Assembly (NCBI GenBank): GCA_039720395.1
Contig: CM077832.1
Span: 21,477,607-21,541,606 of the forward strand
DNA length: 64,000 nt
Source of the DNA: Liquidambar formosana
Taxonomy: Eukaryota; Streptophyta; Magnoliopsida; Saxifragales; Altingiaceae
Direction of reading: 5' to 3'
Each line of letters starts with the position of its first letter. The stretch's first letter is position 1. The notes under the pieces were generated by a model. It searched no databases. It was not told where the DNA came from and saw only the letters and a program-made list of their open reading frames with translations. Positions 12,576 through 21,693 of the stretch are shown here, in pieces. The position numbers and the translations under genes are program-made.

Positions 12576-13809
12576 GAAACCCTAATACACTAATTCATCA
12601 TTTAAATGATTTTGTTTAATTCCCATGTTAATTATTTAATTAATATTGATTAATTTTATAATGTTTTAAATGGTTTAAAATACAATTGGGGATTAAATTA
12701 AAATCTGGAAATTCTTAATTAAATAAAATTGATTTGTTTAATTAAGGAAACCCTAATATTGGATATTAGAGTTATTTTAGGAAACTTTATATGTTTAAAT
12801 TGATTTGATTAATTGGAACTAAAATGTCTTAAATGTTAAGACTTTATTTAATTCTGGATATTTTTGTTAATACCTAATAAGATTAGGATGCATTAATGAG
12901 ATTAATGTAAATCATTCAAGAGAATTACCATAATGCCCATATGTTTTAATGCTTACAGTTTTTCTTTACATTATGCAATGAGATTGTATGTATGTGTTTG
13001 GATGATGATTATGGACTATACCCTTTAAACCAATTGTGATTGGCCGTCTTATGAATGGGATGTTATTATTTACAAGAGTTGTAATTTTATTAAGGTGATG
13101 TAATTTATTTGGGGCTTGCATGCCACCTTCCCTCTCCCTCTCTCTCTATCATTCTCTTATGTACCCCACATTCCCCTTATGTATCCCTTTCTTTAAATTA
13201 TGTAAATGTTATGTAATCGAGAGCGCATTAAGGAGCATGGTGGACCAAAGGAGCATGATAGAGCCCAACAAGCCAATGGTGGAGACCATCAAGCCAAGGG
13301 AGCAGATTGAAGGACTTGAAAGCTTAGAGAAGTGTTTCAAGACAGCATGCATGTTTCGAATGTGTTATTTTACGATCACCTACACCCACCCTAGACCTTG
13401 GATTCAATCTATTGGCTTGGATTGAATCCTCTCAAAGTCCATAATCATCATAGTGGGAGCTTTTAATGAGATTAATAGTGATAGCTCCAAATCCATAGAT
13501 CGTTATATGTCTCTTCTTAGGGACTAATATCGATAAGTGGATTATTATTATTTTATGCTGTTCAATTTTTATTTATATGCATGAGATGTATGTTAATTTG
13601 ATGAGACCCTTAAAAACCCCTCTCTTTTAATATTAAGTTGGAAATGGAGAATACATTAGGGAATGGATTCTTCATTGCCTTCCATCATTATAGGATCGTT
13701 ATATGTCCCTTAATGTGGGTACCTGGCTACAGACATGTAGGAGCTACCCATATTAAAGACATTACTTGAAACTATCACATATATAGATATCATGGGGTGC
13801 CTAAGCTGG

Positions 13810-13842
13810 TATATACCAAGAAACTAACATGTGAGGTATATA
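13810..13842 (+). promoter_or_regulatory. Leader RNA hairpin 1 (conserved 17-nt loop)
   Basis: The stem TATATACC/GGTATATA (8 perfect pairs) encloses the loop AAGAAACTAACATGTGA. The loop contains the self-complementary hexamer ACATGT. Confidence 0.7.
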
Positions 13843-13883
13843 TTTGGTGAAACATACCTGTGTGAATGATGGGCTTAACTTAA

Positions 13884-13931
13884 CTAGGGAAGTATTCCAA
13901 GAAACTAACATGTGAGGAGTATGTACCCTAG
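13884..13931 (+). promoter_or_regulatory. Leader RNA hairpin 2 (conserved 17-nt loop)
   Basis: The outer stem is CTAGGG/CCCTAG (6 pairs). A small internal loop follows, then the inner stem GTATTCC/GGAGTAT with two G-U pairs, closing the same loop AAGAAACTAACATGTGA at 13899-13915. In the outer element the lower stem is extended to CTAGGGAA/TTCCCTAG. Confidence 0.7.
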
Positions 13932-13985
13932 AGGCAAAACGATTGGAATTTGCTTATGAAGCAATAGACAAAGAGTTGTCTTCTT

Positions 13986-14036
13986 ACTGTGGGTTAGAAG
14001 TCAAGAAACTAACATGTGAGGCTTCTAGGTCACAGT
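13986..14036 (+). promoter_or_regulatory. Leader RNA hairpin 3 (conserved 17-nt loop)
   Basis: The outer stem is ACTGTG/CACAGT and the inner stem TAGAAGTC/GGCTTCTA, closing the same 17-nt loop at 14003-14019. The outer element has TAGAAGCC, turning a G-U pair into G-C, and ATTGTG in the lower stem, which still pairs through G-U. Confidence 0.72.
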
Positions 14037-14199
14037 GGGACCCCAATCCCCATTAGGAATGAGATTCCCGAATTCCATTAGAGGGTGTATGGAATTTGAT
14101 AAAATAGTGGGAGGTACCATATGATTAAAGACCCGATCATTATGGATTAAAAATGAAATCTGATTTTTTGTTTTAATTTTCTGTATGTAGATCACCGTA

Positions 14200-17100
14200 A
14201 TGGCTCACCGCAATCCGTTATCCAACATTTTGGAAACCAACCGTTTAACTGGACCTAATTATCTTGATTGGTTAAGGAATTTAAAAATCGTTTTGAATTC
14301 TGAAAATATTACCTATGCACTTCAAAGTCCACTTCCCAATGCTCCTACTGAGGCTGCAACTCGGCAAGAGAAAGACGCTTATCAGAAGCGCATGGATGAT
14401 GATCTTATGACGAGATGCTATATGATGGTGTCTCTAAGTCCTGAGCTTAAGAAGCAATACGAGGCCATGGGAAGTGCACCCGAGATATTTATCCACATAC
14501 AAGAGTTGTATGGCAAAGAGTTCTTGCTTGAATGTGATGAATGGGTTGAAGTTCCTGCTTCCAATTCTATGCTCAAGCCTAAAGGCAAGGGAATAAGAAA
14601 GGGTAAGAGTACCCAAAGGAAGAGGAAAGGTAAAGGGATTTGTTTTTACTGCGGCAAAGATGGGCATTGGAAACGTAACTGCCAAGAGTATCTAGATACT
14701 CTAAAGAACCAACCTTCGGAAGGTATGGATTATGCTCTTATACTTGAGACTAACATGAGTGTTAGCTCTGCTTCCACTTGGGTACTAGATTCTGGTGCGA
14801 GTTCTCATATTTGTAATTCCATGCAGGACCTAGTGGGAAGTAGAAGGCTGAGTAAAGGAGAAGTAACCCTACGAGTGGGAAATGGAGCAAACGTTGCTGC
14901 ATTAGCCGTGGGGACTTGCTGCTTGACTTTGCCTAGTGGGAGTAGTTTAGAATTATCAGGCTGTCTTTATATTCCAGAAGTTATAAGAAACATTATTTCT
15001 ATTTCAGTATTATCTAAACAAGGATTTAGGTTTGTTTTTGAGGAGAATAAATGTTCTTTATTTAAAAATGAAGAGTTCATTACTTCTGGAGTTTATGTGA
15101 ATGGCCTTTATTTTCTAAACTTTATTGCAAATGTTAATTGCATAGAGCATGATAGCTCTAAATTGAATGCAAACAAACCCAAGAGAACAAGAGATGAAGA
15201 AAACTCCGCATATGACTGGCACTTGAGACTAGGTCATATCAGTGAGAATAGGATTAACAAGATGTGTAAGGATGGACAATTGGGTCCATTGGTTTCTATG
15301 CCCTTTCCAACTTGTGAATCTTGTTTACTAGGTAAAATGACCAAGTCACCTTTCACCGGTCACGGTGAGAGAGCAGCAGACATATTAGGATTAATACATA
15401 GTGATGTATGTGGTCCTATGAGCATACATGCTCGTGGAGGTTTCTCTTACTTTATAACCTTTACCGATGATCATTCTAGGTACGGGTATGTGTACTTAAT
15501 GAAGTACAAATCTGAAGCATTTGAAAAGTTCAAAGAATTCAGATATGAAGTAGAGAAACAAACTGGTAAAAGTATTAAAACTCTTCGATCGGATCGAGGA
15601 GGAGAATATTTAACTGGTGAGTTTTTAGATCATCTTGTTCAAGCGGGCATTCTATCTCAATGGACACCTCCTGGAACACCACAGCTTAATGGTGTGTCAG
15701 AAAGGAGGAATAGAACCTTATTGGATATGGTTAGGTCCATGATGAGTTACACTGATTTACCATTGTCCTTCTGGGGACATGCCCTGGAAACTGCAGCGTA
15801 TTTGTTGAACAGAGTCCCAACCAAATCTGTCCCTAAGACACCGTATGAGATATGGAAAGGGAGAGCACCAAGCCTTAAACATATTAAGGTATGGGGTTGC
15901 ACTGCATATGTAAAGACACATGATGCAACCAAGTTAGAATCAAGATCAATTAAATGTAGGTTTGTGGGATATCCTAAAGAGAGTTTAGGATATTATTTCT
16001 ATTATCCTGATGAACAAAAGGTGTTTGTTAGTAAGTTTGCAGTCTTTCTTGAAAAAGAGTTTATTCAAGAAGGAGGCAATAACAGGAAAATAGAACTCAA
16101 AGAATTGTCTGATGAGACACAAACCGACAGTGATCCCACCCCTGTCCCTGATGAGACAGAACCCACTAATGTACCACAACCTCTCCGTAGATCGAGTAGG
16201 GTATCTGTTGCACCTGAGAGATATGGATTTCTCAACCATAATGCAGAGGAATTGTTCCTTGGTGATAGAGAACACCCAGATGACCCTACTACTTACGGAC
16301 AGGCGATTTCGGATATTGATTCGACCAAATGGCTGGAAGCTATGAAATCTGAAATGGACTCAATGTATTCCAACAAAGTCTGGACTTTAGTTGATCCACC
16401 AGAAGGTATAGTACCTATTGGCTGCAAATGGATTTTCAAAAGGAAGATAGGCTCAGATGGAAAGGTAGAGACCTACAAGGCTAGGCTAGTGGCAAAAGGT
16501 TACCGACAAAGACATGGTATTGACTATGAGGAAACCTTCTCGCCAGTGGCTATGCTTAAGTCCATTAGGATCTTGTTAGCTATAGCTGCGCACTACGATT
16601 ATGAGATATGGCAAATGGATGTAAAGACCGCTTTCCTTAATGGAAACATTGAAGAAGACCTTTATATGCAGCAACCTGAGGGTTTTACATCCAGTGGTGA
16701 GGACCACAAAGTGTGCAAGCTACAGCGGTCCATTTATGGACTCAAACAAGCTTCTAGAAGCTGGAACATCCGATTCGATGAGGCAATCAAATCGTTTGGT
16801 TTCCTACAGAATATGGATGAACCATGTGTGTACAAGAAAGTTAGTGGGAGTGCGATTACCTTCCTGGTCCTATATGTTGATGACATTCTACTTATCGGGA
16901 ATAAAGTAGAAACGTTATCAAAAGTGAAAGAGTGGCTTTCACAGAATTTCTCCATGAAAGATTTGGGAGAAGCATCCTATATTCTGGGAATAAAGGTCTA
17001 TAGAGATAGATCTAAAAGGATGCTAGGTCTCTCTCAATCATTGTACATAGACAAAATATTGAAAAGGTTCAATTTAGAAGATTCCAAAAGAGGTCTAATT

Positions 17101-17859
17101 CCTGTTAGGCATGGAATCAAGTTGTCTAAAAACATGGCACCTAAAACTCCAGAGGAGATTGCGTACATGAGGACGATTCCCTATGTTTCTGTAGTAGGGA
17201 GTCTAATGTATGCCATGTTGTGTACAAGACCAGATATCGCTTTTGGTGTAAGTGTTACAAGCAGATATCAAGCAGACCCAGGTGTGAAACACTGGGAAGC
17301 AGTCAAGGCTGTCCTTAAGTACTTACGAAGAACTAAGGAACTATTCCTTGTCTATGGAGGAAGAAATTTAGAAATGGTTGGTTATACGGATTCAGATTTT
17401 CAATCTGACGATGATGATAGGAAATCAACATCGGGGTATGTTTTCACCTTGAATGGTGGAGCTGTAAGTTGGAGGAGCTGTAAACAGGATGTTACAGCGG
17501 ACTCCACTACAGAGGCTGAGTACATTGCTGCATCAGAGGCTGCAAAGGAAGCTGTTTGGATAAAGAAGTTCATTACTGAACTGGGAGTAGTTCCTGCCAT
17601 TGAGAAGCCCTTGCCATTGTTTTGTGACAACAACGGGGCTATTGCTCAAGCTAAGGAACCACGGTCTCATCAAAAGTCCAAACACATTGAGCGTCGATTC
17701 CATGTGATTAGAGAGATCATTGGAAGAGGTGATATTAGCATACAGAAGATTCACACAACAGAAAATGTAGCAGATCCCTTCACTAAAGCTATGACCCAAG
17801 AGCAGTTGGATCACCACAGACAGGAAATGGGTATTAGATACATTGTGGATTGGCTATAG
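14200..17859 (+). CDS. Copia Gag-Pol polyprotein (1219 aa)
   Basis: This is the single polyprotein of the complete Copia. Gag occupies about residues 1-190, with a zinc knuckle C148-C151-H156-C161. An aspartic protease has DSG at 197-199. The GAG-pre-integrase zinc finger is H341-H346-C372-C375, and the integrase triad is D402, D465, E501 (D,D35E spacing). RT has D807 in the [11 protein letters not shown] block and YVDD at 892-895. RNase H has D1064, E1107, D1143. All catalytic residues expected of Copia are present. Gag is short: after ELYG (about residue 105) it jumps to the linker before the zinc knuckle, so the middle of the usual Gag domain appears deleted. The minus-strand copy shares this. 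Three changes after RT (K to T and two A to V in the IPY..VGSLMY block near 989-998) distinguish it from the minus-strand copy. ATG 14200 is 9 nt after a strong splice acceptor and has a good context. Confidence 0.97.
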   Translation: MAHRNPLSNILETNRLTGPNYLDWLRNLKIVLNSENITYALQSPLPNAPTEAATRQEKDAYQKRMDDDLMTRCYMMVSLSPELKKQYEAMGSAPEIFIHIQELYGKEFLLECDEWVEVPASNSMLKPKGKGIRKGKSTQRKRKGKGICFYCGKDGHWKRNCQEYLDTLKNQPSEGMDYALILETNMSVSSASTWVLDSGASSHICNSMQDLVGSRRLSKGEVTLRVGNGANVAALAVGTCCLTLPSGSSLELSGCLYIPEVIRNIISISVLSKQGFRFVFEENKCSLFKNEEFITSGVYVNGLYFLNFIANVNCIEHDSSKLNANKPKRTRDEENSAYDWHLRLGHISENRINKMCKDGQLGPLVSMPFPTCESCLLGKMTKSPFTGHGERAADILGLIHSDVCGPMSIHARGGFSYFITFTDDHSRYGYVYLMKYKSEAFEKFKEFRYEVEKQTGKSIKTLRSDRGGEYLTGEFLDHLVQAGILSQWTPPGTPQLNGVSERRNRTLLDMVRSMMSYTDLPLSFWGHALETAAYLLNRVPTKSVPKTPYEIWKGRAPSLKHIKVWGCTAYVKTHDATKLESRSIKCRFVGYPKESLGYYFYYPDEQKVFVSKFAVFLEKEFIQEGGNNRKIELKELSDETQTDSDPTPVPDETEPTNVPQPLRRSSRVSVAPERYGFLNHNAEELFLGDREHPDDPTTYGQAISDIDSTKWLEAMKSEMDSMYSNKVWTLVDPPEGIVPIGCKWIFKRKIGSDGKVETYKARLVAKGYRQRHGIDYEETFSPVAMLKSIRILLAIAAHYDYEIWQMDVKTAFLNGNIEEDLYMQQPEGFTSSGEDHKVCKLQRSIYGLKQASRSWNIRFDEAIKSFGFLQNMDEPCVYKKVSGSAITFLVLYVDDILLIGNKVETLSKVKEWLSQNFSMKDLGEASYILGIKVYRDRSKRMLGLSQSLYIDKILKRFNLEDSKRGLIPVRHGIKLSKNMAPKTPEEIAYMRTIPYVSVVGSLMYAMLCTRPDIAFGVSVTSRYQADPGVKHWEAVKAVLKYLRRTKELFLVYGGRNLEMVGYTDSDFQSDDDDRKSTSGYVFTLNGGAVSWRSCKQDVTADSTTEAEYIAASEAAKEAVWIKKFITELGVVPAIEKPLPLFCDNNGAIAQAKEPRSHQKSKHIERRFHVIREIIGRGDISIQKIHTTENVADPFTKAMTQEQLDHHRQEMGIRYIVDWL

Positions 17860-17862
17860 TGC

Positions 17863-17873
17863 AAGTGGGAGAT
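17863..17873 (+). other. Polypurine tract of the complete Copia
   Basis: AAGTGGGAGAT lies directly before the 3' LTR and just after the ORF stop (17857-17859). Confidence 0.9.
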
Positions 17874-19526
17874 TGTTAGAGTTATGCCCTAGAGCCAATC
17901 ATAGAGATGATTGTTTAGGGATAAAGGAACAATCATTTGATTTCATTTATGTATGTCACATTTATTATTGATTTAATAAAAGGGCTTATTCTATTATGTT
18001 TGTATGCATCATTTATATTTACATAATATGTCCAAGGAGTTAGAGTTGAGAATATTGAATTACAAAGAGTTGTAATTATGAGACTGTAAATATATCTCTG
18101 TACTAAACTCCTAAATGATTTCTAGTTGAAGGTTCACTATGATGGACAGTAATGAACCATAGGACTAGCACTTGTTAGGTTGACTCTATAGGAGGATAGC
18201 TGGTCTCAAGCTATTTGTGTGGAGACACTACAACCAACAGGTGGGTGCCTGTTAATAGAATAGGTACACTGAATGTGACCAAAGATTTGAGATAAACTGA
18301 ATGGAGTTTTAACCTGCCTGTCAATCAGTTTCTCAATGTTATAGTGGTACAAGTAATCCTTAGACCTGAGACACCATAGTTACCTTATGCATGTAGCTTT
18401 AGAAGTTTGATAACACTAAGTGCAGATTCTATTCATGGGTCTGTAAAGGTGTTCATTGGCCCTATTGCTATGTGTATGAAGGCATGTGAGTGATCAACAA
18501 GGAATCCATTACTCTCAGGAAAAAGAGAGAGAATGTCTCATATAGCATTCATAATATAACTCATTCAGTCCATGGCCATGGCAGTGTGAATATGGAAAGG
18601 AGTTTCCATAAGTTCATCATTGAGTTGATATTTATGAATGAGTATAAAGTAATTGAACTAGGGACTTGACAGACTTCCATGTCCTATTAGTTCAATTGGA
18701 GACATTGTGTAAATGGAAGGATGCAATTGTAACCTATAAACTATAACAGAAGGGTTCTTTGATAGATACATATTCACTTCATTAAGGACGACACCATGAA
18801 CCATATACTAGGTGTTATTCATGGTTAGTAGAAGCCCTAATTGATATAAGTGAGTTATAATCAATTAGGGAATTGGAAGGAGTTCCAATTAGACCCTAAA
18901 TGGAAAGAGTTCCATTGTGCACACCTCGTGCTATTCCTACTACTTGATGATGTGAAGCCAATGGGTCACACACTGATCATGCAAGATGAGCTTTAAAGTC
19001 TATGAGAGAAAGGGTATGAGTGCATAAAGAATAGTTCTTTGAGGCCTATTTATATTTGATATAATTTATAGGGGTTATTGTGCAATTTAGAGAAATTGCA
19101 TCACACCCTAATAGGGTTTCCCCCTAGGGCCGGCCCCCTTAGTGTGGACTATATAAGTCACACTATGATGTGTGACATCATCACAAGTTGAAATCCCAAG
19201 GGGCTGTCCAGATTTTCCAGCCTCCCTCTCTCTCTCTCCTCTCTTCTCCTTCACTAGCAACAACAAGGAAAAGGTGGAAAGGACTTGAAGCTCTAGCTAG
19301 GTGTGGATACCGTTGGAGGCAGCGCACTTGGGCTGCTCATTCACCGCTGTCCGGAATCAAAGCTTGGAGCAAAAAGGAGAAGACAAAAATTATGTAAGTG
19401 TTCTAACCCTCTTCATAGCTAGGGTTTGATTTTGTATATGCATAGTTAGATTCATGGGCTGTGGAATCAAAGGGAAAATTTTTATATTCCGCACTTCTAT
19501 TTTTCCCTCTTGTATGATTCCCAACA
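17874..19526 (+). mobile_element. 3' LTR of the complete Copia
   Basis: It is 1653 bp and differs from the 5' LTR at three positions by eye. The TATA box is at 19150-19156 and the splice-donor sequence at 19394. Confidence 0.95.
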
Positions 19527-19531
19527 GTTCA
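19527..19531 (+). repeat. Target-site duplication, right copy (GTTCA)
   Basis: It matches 9515-9519. Confidence 0.95.
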
Positions 19532-20609
19532 TTGGCCCTACTGCTCTGTGTATGAAGGCATGTGTGTGATCAACAAGGGATCCATCACTCTCAGGAAAAA
19601 GAGAGAGAATGTCTCATATAGCATTCATAATATAACTCATTAAATCCATGGCCATGGTAGGATGAATATGAAAAGAGTTTCATGAGTTCATCTATGAGTT
19701 GATATCTATGAATGAGTATAAAGTAATTGAACTAGGGACTTGACAGACTTCCATGTCCTATTAGTTCAATTGGAGACATTGTGTTGAAGGAAGGATGCAA
19801 TTGTAACCTATAAACTATAACAGAAGGGTTCTTTGTAAATGACTATTCACCTCATTAAGGACCACACCATGAGCCATATGCTAGGTGTTACTCATGGTTA
19901 GTAGAAGCCCTAATTGATATAAGTGAGTTATAATCAATTAGGGAATTGGAAGGAGTTCCAATTAGACCCTAAATGGAAAGAGTTCCATTGTGCACACCTC
20001 GTGCTATTCCTACTACTTAATGATGTGAACCCAATGGGTCACACACTGATCATGCAAGAAGGGCTTTAAAGTCTATGAGAGAAAGGGTTTTAGTGAATAA
20101 AGAATAGTTCTTTATAGGCCTATTTGTATTTGATACAAATAATAGGGGTTAATGTGCAATTAAGTGTAATTACACATAACCCTATTAGGGTTTCTTCCCC
20201 ATGGCCAGCCCCCTTTAGTGGGCTGCCTATATAAGTCACACTTATGTGTGACATGGCAAAATAGGCTTGCACAATAAACCCTAGCCGTCCAGCCCCTTGG
20301 AGGCTCTCTTCTCTCTCTCTCTCTTCTCCACCTCTAGCAACAACAAGGAAGAAGAAAGAAAGGACTTGAAGCTCTAGCTAGGTGTGGATACCGTTGGAGG
20401 CAGCACACTTGGGCTGCTCATTCACCGCTGTCCGGAATCAAAGCTTGGAGCAAAAAGGAGAAGACCATTAAAACTGTAAGTGTTCTAACCCTCTTCGTAG
20501 TTAGGGTTTGATTTTGTGTTATGCATAGTTAGATTCATGGGCTGTGGAATCGTAGGGAAAATTTTTATATTCCGCACTTGTATTTTTCCCTCTTGTTCGA
20601 TTCCCAACA
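19532..20609 (+). mobile_element. 3' LTR of the outer Copia, second part
   Basis: It continues the LTR interrupted at 9519 and ends CCAACA at 20604-20609. Unusually for a 3' LTR, it is followed by a PBS and internal sequence. Confidence 0.88.
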
Positions 20610-20692
20610 GTGGTATCAGAGCCATGATTATGCATAATACAAAATACATATGGGCTGGTAATTATGGTGTAGTTGAATGATTCAAAAATCTG
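20610..20692 (+). mobile_element. Stub of Copia internal region after the 3' LTR (PBS 20611-20623)
   Basis: The 83 bases appear identical to the start of the outer internal region (2565-2647), including the tRNA-Met PBS. They then stop abruptly inside a Gypsy gag sequence. The arrangement LTR-internal-LTR-internal points to recombination between elements and a later break. Confidence 0.8.
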
Positions 20693-20828
20693 CCATCTTC
20701 TGTTGGTTTTCTTGAGCCATTTTCAATGCGGTATCGGATGTCTCGGCGGTATGGTCAAGCTTGGCCATGATGGCTTTCAGGCAAGCCTCAAGGTCAAAGT
20801 GCCCCTCACTAGTTCTTTCGTCGGCCAT
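20693..20828 (-). pseudogene. Truncated Gypsy (Tat-type) gag, N-terminal 45 codons
   Basis: On the minus strand an ATG at 20828-20826 opens a frame beginning MADERTSEGHFDLEAC, with a heptad-like, Gln/Glu/Lys-rich continuation up to the junction at 20692/20693. The position, about 0.85 kb after the PBS of the LTR at 21694-24480, fits the start of gag in a Tat/Ogre-type Ty3 element. The rest is lost; beyond the junction lies Copia DNA. The assignment rests on position and general character, not on a recognised domain, since the usual Gag core is not included. Confidence 0.5.
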
Positions 20829-21672
20829 GTCTGTCTGATGGGTAGACTCAACACTCACTAGAAGCCCTTGTGGATTGCGGATCCAAGCCAGCACGTCTAT
20901 GGATAGAAAAGTTTTAACCTTTAGCCTAAGGACTTGTCCTAAACCTCCATATTTTCCTTAATGAACTCGGTCTCTACACCATGTTCAATTAATTCATTCC
21001 TTTTATCCAATTACCTTTACAGGGATCATGGATTAAGGGTATGTTTTAAAGAATAGGGCATAGAGTCCTTCAACTAGGTTTAATTAATCCCCTAGGACTA
21101 GCACATCACAAACATAGCTTTACATCCTATTTCCTTAATTTATTCCTCCTAACCCATGGCCTTAATGAAGGCTAGGGTTTAAAGGTCTATATTAAGGGCA
21201 TAAGATATAAAGCCTCACACCACAAACACGGCATAGCATCATTACAAACAATTGTGGGTGCATAAAGGTGAGACCGTAGTGTCCTACAAGTCTGTCTATA
21301 TGGACTAATGATAAGGGTAGGCTAGGGTCCTTCACTTGCTTGAGCAATCCTTATACCTAACCACATGTGGCATCAGGAACGCCGCGTGGGTCCAGCAGTA
21401 CGTGATTAACTCATTTAATATACCCAAGGGTACAAGGCAAGAGAGGTTGATAGCTTTCGCGCCAACACATGGAATCAGGAAAACCAAGGTTGAGACTAGG
21501 CCGATCGTTGGCAAGGATACATCGAGGGACATCGATCCTAACATGCAAGAGTTTGCGCACACAATGCAATAAATGAAAGCACACAATCAAGCGGATGCAA
21601 TGTGATTGATTTTAATTAAACATAAGAAATTAACCTAGCCCAATTAAACTTTATAGAGTCTAGCCCACAACA
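20829..21672 (-). other. 5' untranslated region of the Gypsy element
   Basis: This lies between the PBS and the probable gag start. I see no gene in it. A frame of about 80 codons at 21332-21586 exists on both strands but has no recognisable domain. Confidence 0.55.
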
Positions 21673-21690
21673 TCCCCAGTGGAGTCGCCA
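21673..21690 (-). other. Gypsy primer-binding site
   Basis: On the minus strand TGGCGACTCCACTGGGGA begins three bases after the LTR end, as expected for a Tat/Ogre-type PBS. The 3' ends TGG complement a tRNA CCA tail. I do not assign the tRNA. Confidence 0.75.
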
Positions 21691-21693
21691 AAC

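Larger units (their letters stand above)
11040..14190 (+). other. Predicted leader intron of the complete Copia
   Basis: The donor GTAAGTG begins at 11040 inside the LTR. The acceptor is a T-rich run ending CTGTATGTAG at 14190. Splicing would join 11039 to 14191, putting the gag ATG (14200, G at -3 and +4) as the first AUG of the mRNA. It would delete the PBS and the AUG-rich 3-kb leader. Both sites are kept in the minus-strand copy (48325 and 45172). This is inference from consensus sites; no RNA evidence is available here. Confidence 0.65.
11187..14199 (+). other. 3-kb non-coding leader of the complete Copia
   Basis: No supported gene lies here. The leader holds a 27-nt inverted repeat at 12293-12319 and a one-mismatch version at 12482-12508, TTTAGGG repeats (about 12534-12575), a CT-rich stretch near 13120-13150, and three conserved-loop hairpins (13810-14036). 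It is present in all three Copia copies in the window, so it is a family feature and not an insertion. Confidence 0.8.
9520..19526 (+). mobile_element. Complete Ty1/Copia LTR retrotransposon, 10007 bp
   Basis: The element has two LTRs of exactly 1653 bp (9520-11172, 17874-19526), a 5-bp target duplication, a tRNA-Met PBS, a 3-kb leader, one uninterrupted GAG-PR-INT-RT-RNase H ORF and a PPT. The LTRs differ at three positions that I could find, all transitions (near 10070, 10087, 10455), so the insertion is young. The domain order is that of Copia. The long LTRs and leader suggest a Tork/Angela-type lineage, but this is not resolved. It lies inside the 3' LTR of a related element. Confidence 0.97.

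Noticed and set aside
13810..14027. CTAAC in the hairpin loops as intron branch points
   Set aside because: The nearest lies about 170 nt before the acceptor at 14190, too far for a usual branch point. A decoy role cannot be excluded.
15747..17817. Minus-strand ORFs opposite Copia pol (and their mirror at 41546-43616)
   Set aside because: They are shadows of the coding frame with no domains of their own.
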